This document shows, piece after piece, positions 49,485 through 58,689 of a stretch of DNA of 64,000 bases (position 1 is its first letter; every line of letters begins with the position of its first letter). The position numbers and the translations under genes were made by a program. Under the pieces are notes generated by a model. It had not been told where the DNA came from, ran no database searches, and saw only the letters and a program-made list of their open reading frames with translations. Origin of the DNA: an uncultured Paludibaculum sp. (GTDB lineage: Bacteria; Acidobacteriota; Terriglobia; Bryobacterales; Bryobacteraceae). The DNA lies in NCBI RefSeq assembly GCF_963665245.1, contig NZ_OY762269.1, positions 2,858,501 through 2,922,500 on the forward strand, in the 5' to 3' direction.

Positions 49485-50816
49485 CTACGAACCGGCCTTC
49501 CGGTACGCTTCGTCCAGCAGTTCCACCACGTGCATCACGCGTTGGTTCTTGCCGTACTTGTCCACGCCTGCCTTGAGCTGTATCGCGCAGCCTACGTTGG
49601 CTGTCGTCACGATGCCGGCACCCGTGCCGTTGACCATCACCATCTTCTTCTGCAGCAGTGAGTCGGCAATGTCGTCATGAACGATGTTGTAGATGCCGGC
49701 GCTGCCGCAGCAGAGATCCGACAACGGAAGTTCCTTGAACTGCAGGCCGGGAATCGACGCCAATAGCTGGCGCGGCGCACTCCGCACCTTCTGGCCATGG
49801 GCCAGATGGCACGAGTCCTGATATGTCGCAGTCAGCTGCATGGGCGCCATGCGCGGATTGAGCTCAATGGAGCCTAGAAATTCGGTGACATCTTTCATCT
49901 TTGCCACGAATTGTTGAGCCTTTTCGGAATAAGTGTCGTCGTGCTCCAGTAGCTCGTGATACTCCTTCAGGGTCGATCCGCAGCCCGCGGCATTCGTGAT
50001 AATGGCGTCGAATCCACCCGGCAGGAAGGCGTCAATGTTCCTGCGTGCCAAGGCGCGTGCCTGGTCCTTCAGCCCGGAATGAACGTGCAGCGCACCACAG
50101 CAGGTCTGGTCCGCCGGAATCACCACCTCGCAGCCGTTGGCCTGCAGTACCCTTACCGTCGCCTCGTTCAGCCGCGACGACGTCACATTGGCCAGGCAGC
50201 CGGCCAGGAAGCCCACGCGGTACCGCCGTCCGCCCTTGGCCGGAAAGGTCTGGCCCACCTTGTCGAAGAAGAATGGGACCTCCGCAGTCGGTGCCAGATG
50301 CTCGATACGGCCCAGTTTGCCCATCAGCTTCAGTAGGCCGCTGCCCCGCACAATCGCACGAAGGCCCGTGGCTTCATACAGATAGAGGAAGGCACCGGCG
50401 GTCTTGAGCAGCCACGGCGTCACCAGTAGACGTTCGAAGATGAACGACCGGAATGCGCGCTCATGCCACGGCCGGGTCTTGCCGGCTTCAATCTCCGTTC
50501 GCGCCGCCTCGATCAGCCGGCCATAGGGCACGCCCGAAGGACACGCGCTCTCGCATCCACGGCAGGCCAGGCAAAGGTCCAGGTGTTCCTCATACGACGC
50601 GCTTCTCTCCGCCTGCCCTGTGGCCACCTGTACCATCTGGTAGATGCGTCCGCGCGGCGAGTCCATTTCCACGCCCAGTTCGCGATAGGTCGGGCACGCG
50701 TTCAGGCATAGCCCGCAGTGCACGCACTTGTCCAGGTCCGCTGCCCGCGGAGCTTCCGGATGCCGGTTCGGCAATACCGGGGGAAAGGCCGAGGTCGTCG
50801 TCTCAGAGGCGCCCAT
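49485..50816 (-). CDS. glcF: Glycolate oxidase iron-sulfur subunit
   Basis: A 443-residue Fe-S subunit. Two 4Fe-4S ferredoxin motifs are CVHCGLCLNACPTYRELG and CLACRGCESACPSG (residues ~31-105). Two CCG-type domains follow: QTCCGALHVHSG and SDLCCGSAGIYN. It passes electrons from the FAD subunits oxidising glycolate or D-lactate to the quinone pool. ATG 50816 overlaps the end of glcE by 14 bases. No glcD is present in the window, so the catalytic subunit must be elsewhere or be supplied by GlcE alone. Confidence 0.9.
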   Translation of the reverse strand: MGASETTTSAFPPVLPNRHPEAPRAADLDKCVHCGLCLNACPTYRELGVEMDSPRGRIYQMVQVATGQAERSASYEEHLDLCLACRGCESACPSGVPYGRLIEAARTEIEAGKTRPWHERAFRSFIFERLLVTPWLLKTAGAFLYLYEATGLRAIVRGSGLLKLMGKLGRIEHLAPTAEVPFFFDKVGQTFPAKGGRRYRVGFLAGCLANVTSSRLNEATVRVLQANGCEVVIPADQTCCGALHVHSGLKDQARALARRNIDAFLPGGFDAIITNAAGCGSTLKEYHELLEHDDTYSEKAQQFVAKMKDVTEFLGSIELNPRMAPMQLTATYQDSCHLAHGQKVRSAPRQLLASIPGLQFKELPLSDLCCGSAGIYNIVHDDIADSLLQKKMVMVNGTGAGIVTTANVGCAIQLKAGVDKYGKNQRVMHVVELLDEAYRKAGS

Positions 50817-51930
50817 ACAGTCTTCCTCGATTCAGCAGTTGATTCGGGTCGAACAGCAACTTCATTCTCTGCATCAGCGCCAGATCGGGTCCCGGCGCCG
50901 GCCATTGCTCCAGTTGCTGCTTCTCGTCCTCTGGCGCCCATTCCACGATGCGCGCCCACGGGTGCGACTCCTGTGCCGACATCCACCGCCGCACCTCACC
51001 TGCCTCGTCGAATCCGAGATAGCTCACGCCACTGCCGGCTCGCGACAGGCAGGGCCCGGTTGCACTCTCCAATACCGCTCGCAGATCCATCAGCGCATGG
51101 CTCACTCGAATCACGAACCGCGGCATGGAGGGGAATTCCGCCACCGTCTTCCATAGCGCGTCTTCCCGCGAGCCCGAAAGGGCTTCCGCTCCAGGCAGTT
51201 CTTTCTCATAGCGAGCCATGAGGTTTTCGCTGCCCCCGGCCCGGGCCAGCAGGCAGTAGCCACGCAAGCCCACCCGCTCCGCCGCTCTCGCACTCAATAG
51301 ATCCAAGGCCGCTGGCTGCAGGACGCCGCGCAGCACCTGGTCGCGGGCCGCCACGGCCTCCGCCACTGTGGAGAAACTCAAGACGAACGTACGAGTACAC
51401 TCCGGCAGCGGGCTGAGCTTGAAATTCAGGCTAACGATGGCTGCCAGGGTGCCAAAGCTGCCGATCAACGTCTTCTGCACGTCCAGCCCGGCCACGTTCT
51501 TCACCACCATGCCGCCGGATTGCACCACCTGGCCCTCCAGGGTGGCGTAGCTCAACCCAATCACCATGTCGCGAGCGGCACCGTATCCTCGGCGGCGCGC
51601 GCCGCTGGAGCCGCTGGCAATCACGCCCCCGATGGTGGCTTGCTCGGCGCACGGCGGATCCAGCGGCAGCATCTGCCTGTTGGCCGCGAGGGCCTGAGTC
51701 AATTCGGAGTACCGCAGCCCGGCCTCGACGCTGATGGTAAGGTCCTTCGGTTCGTATTGCAGAATCCGGTTCAGGCGCGTTGTGTTGATCCGTGTGGACG
51801 AGCCCTCGGCTGGCCCGGCCATCCGGTCCTTTGTTCTGGCCCCGCCCAGGCTGATCCGCTGGCCCTGGCCGGCGGCTTCGCACAGCGAGTGGGCGAGTTC
51901 CGCGGCGGTAGTCGGAGATAGTTCGGTCAT
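50803..51930 (-). CDS. glcE: Glycolate oxidase FAD-binding subunit
   Basis: A 375-residue protein with a PCMH-type FAD domain: ISLGGARTKDRMAGPAEG, TISVEAGLRYSELTQALA, and ATIGGVIASGSSGARRRGYG are the FAD-binding loops, and DVQKTLIGSFGTLAAI is typical of GlcE. It is shorter than GlcD, as usual. It works with GlcF and GlcD in glycolate oxidation. It starts 43 bases from the divergent Gfo/Idh gene, and no clear ribosome site is seen before ATG 51930. Confidence 0.88.
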   Translation of the reverse strand: MTELSPTTAAELAHSLCEAAGQGQRISLGGARTKDRMAGPAEGSSTRINTTRLNRILQYEPKDLTISVEAGLRYSELTQALAANRQMLPLDPPCAEQATIGGVIASGSSGARRRGYGAARDMVIGLSYATLEGQVVQSGGMVVKNVAGLDVQKTLIGSFGTLAAIVSLNFKLSPLPECTRTFVLSFSTVAEAVAARDQVLRGVLQPAALDLLSARAAERVGLRGYCLLARAGGSENLMARYEKELPGAEALSGSREDALWKTVAEFPSMPRFVIRVSHALMDLRAVLESATGPCLSRAGSGVSYLGFDEAGEVRRWMSAQESHPWARIVEWAPEDEKQQLEQWPAPGPDLALMQRMKLLFDPNQLLNRGRLYGRL

Positions 51931-51973
51931 CGGGATCGCAGAATCATTCTGACAAATTCGCTATCATCACCGC

Positions 51974-53176
51974 ATGGGCTCCCGTCGTAATTTTCTGAGC
52001 ACAGTCGCGTCCGGACTTGCCACCACGCTCGCCGCACCCGGTACCGTCCTAGGCGCCAACGACCGTTTGCGTGTCGGCATTATCGGCCCAGGGGCCCGCG
52101 GCCAGGAGATCATGCACTGGGCAGTCGCCTGTCCCAATATCGACTTTGTTGCCGCCGCCGACATCTACACGCGCCGCCTGGAACAGGCTAAGTCCATTGT
52201 TCCGAACATCAAAACATATCTTGACCACCGCTACCTGCTCGACGACAAGTCCATCGACGCCGTCCTCATCGCGACGCCCCAGCACCTCCACTGCGAGCAC
52301 TTCACCGCCGCGCTGGCTGCCGGCAAGCACGTCTACCAGGAAAAGACGATGGCCTTCACCGTCGCCCATGCCAAGAAGATGCGCACGGCGTTCAATAGTG
52401 CAAAGAGCCGCGTAGTTCAGATCGGCCATCAATCGTGCTCTTCCGGGCAAGCCACTGACGCCGTGCAGATGCTGGCTGATGAGCCCATGGGCAAGATCAC
52501 CTTCATCCACATGTGCCAGTACCGCAACACGCCGCACGGCAAGCCCCAGTGGTCCCGGCCCATCTACCCAGATATGACCACGGAGAACATTCTGTGGAAG
52601 CAGTTCCAGGGCGATAATCCCGAGAGGCCGTTCGACGCCAACCGCTACATCAACTGGCGCTTCTTCTGGGACTACTCGGGTGGCAACGTCTACGAGAACA
52701 TGTGCCACCAGGTGTCCTTCTGGTACAAGGCGATGAAGCTCCAGATCCCCAAGTCGGTCACGATGACGGGCGGCCTCTATCTGTGGAAGGATGGCCGTGA
52801 AGTGCCCGACTCCATGTGCGTCTCCATGGAGCAGCCCGAGGAACTGATCATCACCTGGAACTCCGGCTTCGGCAACGACAAGCTCGGCGTCACCGAGGAC
52901 GTCCTGGGTGACAACGGCACCATCCAGAAGGGTAATCAGATCCGCTACACGCCCCAGCGTGTCAACACCAAGGATCGCCCCGAAAAGCTCGGCGCCACGG
53001 CCACCGCTCCGCAGGCTCACATGCAGAACTTCTTCGACTGCATCCGCAACGGCGGCGAGCCGAACTGTCCTTTCGAACTTGGTTTCCGCACCTCTATCGC
53101 CTGCCGCATGGCCGTCGAAAGCTATCGTCAGCAGCGCACTGTGAAGTGGGATGCGGCCAAGGAAGAGATCGTCTAG
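51974..53176 (+). CDS. Exported Gfo/Idh/MocA-family oxidoreductase
   Basis: A 400-residue NAD(P)-dependent oxidoreductase. The N-terminus GSRRNFLSTVASGLATTLAAP is Tat-like, so it should be exported with cofactor. The Rossmann motif is RVGIIGPGARGQEIM, the second motif EKTMAFTVAHAKKM replaces the usual EKP (Lys of EK retained). DYSGGNVYENMCHQVSFW provides the catalytic His region. It may act on a sugar or glycan end outside the membrane. ATG 51974 is six bases after TATCAT, with no ribosome site, suggesting a leaderless mRNA. Confidence 0.88.
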   Translation: MGSRRNFLSTVASGLATTLAAPGTVLGANDRLRVGIIGPGARGQEIMHWAVACPNIDFVAAADIYTRRLEQAKSIVPNIKTYLDHRYLLDDKSIDAVLIATPQHLHCEHFTAALAAGKHVYQEKTMAFTVAHAKKMRTAFNSAKSRVVQIGHQSCSSGQATDAVQMLADEPMGKITFIHMCQYRNTPHGKPQWSRPIYPDMTTENILWKQFQGDNPERPFDANRYINWRFFWDYSGGNVYENMCHQVSFWYKAMKLQIPKSVTMTGGLYLWKDGREVPDSMCVSMEQPEELIITWNSGFGNDKLGVTEDVLGDNGTIQKGNQIRYTPQRVNTKDRPEKLGATATAPQAHMQNFFDCIRNGGEPNCPFELGFRTSIACRMAVESYRQQRTVKWDAAKEEIV

Positions 53177-53247
53177 CATCTGCAACCAACGCGCGTCTCG
53201 CGGTATCCAACAGACAAGTCTGGGTACCGGGCACTGGAGGCGCCGTC

Positions 53248-54393
<1,146 letters not shown>

Positions 54394-54402
54394 ACTGGAC
54401 TG

Positions 54403-55287
54403 GTGGCCGCCCCGGCGTCTCCCCTTGTCCAGCGCATCCTCGATGGTGACCCGCGTGCCCTGGCCCGCGCCTGCACCCTTGTGGAGAACCGTTCCGCGCA
54501 GGCCGCCGACCTCCTGAAGTCGGCATTCCCACACACCGGCCACGCGTTCACTGTCGGCATCACCGGCTCGCCCGGGGCGGGGAAGAGCACCCTCACTTCG
54601 GCCCTGATCTCCGAACTCCGCCGCGCCGGCCAGCGTGTCGCCGTCGTGGCCGTCGATCCCTCCAGCCCGTTCTCCGGCGGAGCCATTCTCGGTGACCGCA
54701 TCCGCATGGCCTGCCATCATGACGACGCCGGAGTCTTCATCCGGTCCATGGCCACTCGCGGAGCCCTTGGTGGCCTCGCACCCACCACCCACGATCTCGC
54801 TCTGCTACTCGATGCCGCTGGTTTTGACTGGATCCTTATTGAAACCGTCGGCGTCGGCCAGGACGAGATCGATGTGGCTCGCCTCGCCCCCGCCACGGCC
54901 GTTGTGCTCGCACCGGGCATGGGTGACGACGTCCAGGCCATCAAGGCCGGCATCCTTGAGATCGCCGATGTATTCGTCCTGAACAAGGCCGATCAGCCCG
55001 GCGCCGCCCGTCTGGAACAGGATATGCACGAGTGGCCGCGTCCGCTCGTGAAGACGGTGGCCACCACCGCGGACGGCCTCCCCGAGCTTCTAGCCGCTCT
55101 CGAAACCCTGCGTGCCGCACTGCCACCCCATCGCACTGAGCTCCACTGGGCCGCGCGGCTGCGCCAGATGTTCGCCGAGCGAGCCGTGGCCCGCCTCGAT
55201 GCCAATCAGGTCGACGCCGCCGCCCGCCGTATCGCTGGCAGAGAGTGCGATCCATATACGATCATCGAAGAATGGCTGAAAGTCTGA
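54403..55287 (+). CDS. meaB: Methylmalonyl-CoA mutase-associated GTPase MeaB
   Basis: A 294-residue G3E GTPase (ArgK/MeaB) that loads and protects the B12 cofactor of methylmalonyl-CoA mutase. Walker A is GSPGAGKSTLTSAL, then VDPSSPFSGGAILGDRIRM, FIRSMATRG, ETVGVGQDEIDV and the G4 motif NKAD. GTG 54403 lies six bases after TAGACT, so a separate leaderless transcript is possible even though the acyl-CoA dehydrogenase ends nine bases earlier. Its end overlaps mtnP by 16 bases. The mutase itself is outside the window. Confidence 0.93.
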   Translation: MAAPASPLVQRILDGDPRALARACTLVENRSAQAADLLKSAFPHTGHAFTVGITGSPGAGKSTLTSALISELRRAGQRVAVVAVDPSSPFSGGAILGDRIRMACHHDDAGVFIRSMATRGALGGLAPTTHDLALLLDAAGFDWILIETVGVGQDEIDVARLAPATAVVLAPGMGDDVQAIKAGILEIADVFVLNKADQPGAARLEQDMHEWPRPLVKTVATTADGLPELLAALETLRAALPPHRTELHWAARLRQMFAERAVARLDANQVDAAARRIAGRECDPYTIIEEWLKV

Positions 55288-56150
55288 ATCCCAAGATCGG
55301 CATCGTCGGAGGCAGCGGCCTCTACTCCATGCCCGGCTTCACCAACCAGCGCGAGGTGAAGGTAGATACCCCGTTCGGTGACCCATCCGACCCCTACGTC
55401 GTCGGCGAACTCGAAGGCCAAACCGTCGCCTTCCTGGCACGCCACGGCCGTGGTCACCGCATCAGCCCCTCCGAGCTGAACTTCCGCGCCAACATCTATG
55501 GATTCAAGGCGCTTGGCGTCGAGACCATCATCTCCCTCAGCGCCGTGGGCAGCCTGAAGGAAGAGCACAAGCCGCTCGACTTCGTCATCCCCGATCAGTT
55601 TGTCGACCGCACGCGCGGTCGCATCTCCACCTTTTTCGGAGAAGGCCTCGTCGCTCACATCAGCTTTGCCGACCCAGTCTGTCACCACCTTGCAGCCACT
55701 CTCCAGCAGGCCTGCCAGCACGCCGGGGTGGCATCCAAGCTCGGCGGCACCTATATCTGCATGGAAGGTCCTGCGTTCTCCACCAAAGCCGAGTCGAATC
55801 TCTACCGCAGCTGGGGCATGGATGTCATCGGCATGACCAATTTGCAGGAGGCCAAGCTCGCGCGGGAAGCCGAGCTCTGCTACTCCACCATCGCCATGGT
55901 CACCGACTATGACTGCTGGCACCCGGATCACGACGCGGTCACCGTAGCGGACATCATCCGCAACCTCACCCACAACGCGGAGAATGCCGCCAAGGTGGTA
56001 AAGGCCGCGGTCGGTCTGCTCGGCGGCGCCCCCCGCGCCTGTTCTTGCGGCCGCGCGCTGGAGTACGCGATCCTCACCGACAAGTCCACTGTGCCGGATA
56101 CCACCTTCAAGAAATTGGAACTTCTAGTCGGGAAATACTTCACCCGCTAA
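55272..56150 (+). CDS. mtnP: S-methyl-5'-thioadenosine phosphorylase
   Basis: A 292-residue phosphorylase splitting 5'-methylthioadenosine into adenine and methylthioribose-1-phosphate. IGIVGGSGLYSMPG starts the fold, FLARHGRGHRISPSELNFRAN is the phosphate-binding region, and GTYICMEGPAFSTKAESNLY plus GMTNLQEAKLARE are the nucleoside-binding motifs. Start ATG 55272 overlaps the end of meaB and has GAAGA upstream, so it is likely read by coupled translation. Confidence 0.94.
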   Translation: MAESLNPKIGIVGGSGLYSMPGFTNQREVKVDTPFGDPSDPYVVGELEGQTVAFLARHGRGHRISPSELNFRANIYGFKALGVETIISLSAVGSLKEEHKPLDFVIPDQFVDRTRGRISTFFGEGLVAHISFADPVCHHLAATLQQACQHAGVASKLGGTYICMEGPAFSTKAESNLYRSWGMDVIGMTNLQEAKLAREAELCYSTIAMVTDYDCWHPDHDAVTVADIIRNLTHNAENAAKVVKAAVGLLGGAPRACSCGRALEYAILTDKSTVPDTTFKKLELLVGKYFTR

Positions 56151-56207
56151 GCGACATGGGCTGGAGCGGACTATCGTCTGGTCCGCTCCGCCTTGTATCC
56201 TGCCTAT

Positions 56208-56255
56208 ATGAGTGTTTGCGGGCATACGCTGGGCGCCAGAGAGACGGTGGACTGA
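56208..56255 (+). CDS. 15-codon upstream ORF before the GT9-like gene
   Basis: MSVCGHTLGARETVD from ATG 56208 to TGA 56255. TATCCT ends six bases before the ATG, the leaderless pattern, and the stop lies one base before the TTG that may start the next gene. It may be a leader peptide that feeds ribosomes to the gene by reinitiation, or the ATG may be accidental. Confidence 0.35.
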   Translation: MSVCGHTLGARETVD

Positions 56256-56256
56256 C

Positions 56257-57495
56257 TTGGAGAGCATTTCCCCCGCCGAGTTGGCCGTTGAACTTCTGAA
56301 TCACTGTCTGCGTGGCTCGCAATGGCCCCAGGACGTCCTCCGGGCGCTCACCGACGAAGCTCTGGATGAGGACGAGCGCCTGGCCGCTCCGGCCACCCGC
56401 GCCCTCTTCTCCATCCTGGTCGAACGGCTGGCGGATCTCTTCGAGCCCGCTCTCTGCGACACTTACGCCGCCTTGTTCTCCACCGTCATCGAACAGGCAT
56501 TGCCGGAACTCCGCGCCACCGAACTGCTGCAGCGCTACCGTCAGGTCCGCACCGTCCGGCCTGTTACGTCGACCCCCGACGACATCTTCGTGCCGTCACG
56601 CGTCACCCTCGGCGCCGATGTGGCCGTCACCAGCATCGTGCTCGACGCTGCCCGCCGGCGTTTCCCCAAGGCCCGGCTCTGGTTCGTGGGCCCGAAGAAG
56701 GCGTGGGAGCTCTTCGAACGTTCTCCCGATGTCTGCCATCTGCCGGTTGCGTACGGCCGGCGGGGCCTCCTCGCCGACCGTCTCGCCGTCTATCACGAAC
56801 TGCGCCAGGCGTTGGCCCAGCCCAACAGCCTGGTGCTCGATCCTGATTCCCGCCTTACCCAACTCGGTCTGCTGCCTGTCTGCCCGCCCGAGAACCATCA
56901 CCTTTTCGAAAGCCGGTCGTACGGCGGCGACTCCCTGTCGTCCCTGCCCGAACTCACTCGGCAATGGGTCCGGGAAACTCTCGGAGTGGACGACGCGCAG
57001 CCCTGGCTCCATCCCAAGTTCGAGTACGATTTCTCCGCCCAGCGAGTCACCACCGTGAGCCTCGGCGTGGGCGAAAATCCGGCCAAGCGCATTGAGGACC
57101 CCTTCGAATCGGAGCTGCTCCAGCTACTGGCGGCTCGCCCCGGCTTGGTCATGGTGGATGCGGGCGCGCCCGGCAGCGAGGAAGAACAACGTGTCCGTCA
57201 GGCTATCGAAAGCACAGGCTTGTCGGCCGACCGCATCGGTCTCCACCAAGGCTCTTTCGCGTCCTTCGCTGCCATGATCGCAGCCAGTGAGTTGTACGCC
57301 GGCTACGACTCGGCGGGACAGCACGTAGCGGCGGCTCTCGGCATCCCGCTCATCACTGTCTTCGCCGGCTATGCCAGTGATCGTATGTTCGCTCGCTGGC
57401 GTCCCGACAGCCCAGGACCGACGACCGTGATCCAGGCCGGCTCAAAGCGTCCGGCGGAACTCCTCGCCTCCGTACGCGCCGCTTTGCCGAGCTGA
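56257..57495 (+). CDS. Glycosyltransferase family 9-like protein with helical N-terminus
   Basis: About 412 residues from TTG 56257; GTG 56212 is an in-frame alternative adding 15 residues. The first ~110 residues are helical and unlike known GT9 N-termini. Residues ~125-410 follow the GT-B heptosyltransferase plan: VTLGADVAVTSIVLDAARRR, then a C-terminal donor site YAGYDSAGQHVAAALGIPLI with TVFAGYASDRMFARW. The DSAGQH replaces the usual DSGPMH, so the donor may differ. It is not linked to the heptose locus and stands alone after mtnP. Function unknown. Confidence 0.65.
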   Translation: MESISPAELAVELLNHCLRGSQWPQDVLRALTDEALDEDERLAAPATRALFSILVERLADLFEPALCDTYAALFSTVIEQALPELRATELLQRYRQVRTVRPVTSTPDDIFVPSRVTLGADVAVTSIVLDAARRRFPKARLWFVGPKKAWELFERSPDVCHLPVAYGRRGLLADRLAVYHELRQALAQPNSLVLDPDSRLTQLGLLPVCPPENHHLFESRSYGGDSLSSLPELTRQWVRETLGVDDAQPWLHPKFEYDFSAQRVTTVSLGVGENPAKRIEDPFESELLQLLAARPGLVMVDAGAPGSEEEQRVRQAIESTGLSADRIGLHQGSFASFAAMIAASELYAGYDSAGQHVAAALGIPLITVFAGYASDRMFARWRPDSPGPTTVIQAGSKRPAELLASVRAALPS

Positions 57496-57608
57496 TCGAA
57501 GCAGGGCGGAGCCACTTCGAGCTATCTCCTTCACACGGAACAGTATCCAAAAGTCAGGGAGTTTCCGGGTCATCCCGCGCGCCCCTGGCACTCCTAGTAC
57601 CGAATTGC

Positions 57609-57661
57609 GGGTCAATTTTGCAAATTCCGAAAATCGGCCCCAAAAGCCTTGAAAATGACCC
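57609..57661. repeat. Short inverted repeat with GGGTCA ends
   Basis: GGGTCAATTTT and AAAATGACCC end a 53-base stretch with an AAATTCCGAAAATC centre. Similar GGGTCA repeats occur at IS21-type ends, but there is no transposase here. The rest of the 57496-57795 gap shows no gene that I can support. Confidence 0.35.
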
Positions 57662-57795
57662 TGGTTTGAGTTAGCCTTTGTCCAAGCTCTGGAGGAGGAG
57701 CCCTCCCACTGCCTGCCCTTGCGCAGGTCTCGCCCATCGAATTTTGCGGTCTGACGCCACGTGCCTGACTCTCCTCCGCAGTTGCATGGCGTCTG

Positions 57796-57815
57796 GGGCG
57801 GTCTTCGGACCGCCC
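57796..57815. terminator. UUCG-loop terminator
   Basis: GGGCGGTC and GACCGCCC form a perfect 8-bp stem around a TTCG tetraloop, followed by TTCTT on the plus strand. It lies between the convergent GT9-like and rsbW-like genes. Confidence 0.75.
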
Positions 57816-57846
57816 TTCTTCGTCTGTCCATACTCCGGCCAGCCGA

Positions 57847-58281
57847 TCAATGCTTCTTCAGCCGCTTGGTCATCCGCAGTTCGTTCTTTTCGCCAGGCAC
57901 AATGCGGTATTGCACGTCATCCATGATCGTGCGGATCAGCCGCAGCCCCAGCCCGCCCGACTTGCGCTGGCGGATCAGCTCTTCCACTTCCTGCGGCTGC
58001 ATCTGGGCCGGATCGAACCCGCGCCCCGTGTCGATGATCTCGAAACGCAGCGCGTCGTCATCCACCACCGCCCGAATCGTCACGTCGTGCGTGTCCTCCA
58101 GCCCGTATGCGTGCTCAATCACATTCGCGCACGCCTCATCCACGGCCAGCGCCAGCCGTGCCACTTCGCCCTCATTGAAGCCCACCTGGACCCCGATGTT
58201 CGAGACGAAGTCCCTGATCATCGCCAGGTTTTCCGTGGACGAAGGAACTTTTAGGGAGAAAGTCTTCTCATACGACGGCAT
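57847..58281 (-). CDS. RsbW-like anti-sigma ATP-binding kinase
   Basis: A 144-residue HATPase of the RsbW/SpoIIAB group. The N-box is ALAVDEACANVIEHAYG, the G1 box is DTGRGFDP, and KSGGLGLRLIRTIMDDV is the G2 region. In partner-switching systems it binds or phosphorylates an STAS antagonist and holds a sigma factor or other target. It lies three bases after the STAS gene on the minus strand, at the end of an operon with three phosphatases. No sigma factor is adjacent, so its target may be encoded elsewhere. Confidence 0.9.
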   Translation of the reverse strand: MPSYEKTFSLKVPSSTENLAMIRDFVSNIGVQVGFNEGEVARLALAVDEACANVIEHAYGLEDTHDVTIRAVVDDDALRFEIIDTGRGFDPAQMQPQEVEELIRQRKSGGLGLRLIRTIMDDVQYRIVPGEKNELRMTKRLKKH

Positions 58282-58284
58282 GGG

Positions 58285-58653
58285 TCAGAACTCCTTGCGC
58301 GGACCATCGGCAAACCGGGCCGCCGCGGCCTCCACGCTCTCCAGAATGTCGAACAGGGCAGGGAACCCCAGCACCTCGAAAACCTGGTACACCTTCGGCG
58401 CGATCGACGCCAGCTTGATGTCCCCGCCAGCGTCGCGAATCTCTTCAATGAAGCTCATGAACACGCCCAGCCCGGCCGACGAGATGTAGGTCAGTCGCCC
58501 ACAGTCGACAATCATGTTCAGATTGCCCGCTTGCATCTCTTCCTGAATCGCGTTCTCGAACTGCGGCGCTGTGTGCGCATCCAGGTATCCGTCCAGCGCC
58601 AGCACACGGACAGCGCCCTGGCTGCTCCGCTCAATCTGAAAGTTGGTGGCCAC
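58285..58653 (-). CDS. STAS-domain anti-sigma factor antagonist
   Basis: A 122-residue RsbV/SpoIIAA-like protein. RVLALDGYLDAHTAPQFENA opens the fold and LTYISSAGLGVFMSF contains the phosphorylatable Ser of the SSAG motif. When dephosphorylated by a PP2C phosphatase it should bind the kinase and free its target. GTG 58653 has GGAGGGAGAAAAGGA upstream, one of the best ribosome sites here, suggesting high expression relative to the kinase. Confidence 0.92.
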   Translation of the reverse strand: MATNFQIERSSQGAVRVLALDGYLDAHTAPQFENAIQEEMQAGNLNMIVDCGRLTYISSAGLGVFMSFIEEIRDAGGDIKLASIAPKVYQVFEVLGFPALFDILESVEAAAARFADGPRKEF

Positions 58654-58689
58654 GAAGTCCTTTTCTCCCTCCGCTTATCGTAATGGATC

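Noticed and set aside
57442..57831. A 129-codon minus-strand frame after the GT9-like gene
   Set aside because: It crosses a terminator and the end of another gene, is Arg/Ser-rich and has no homology features.
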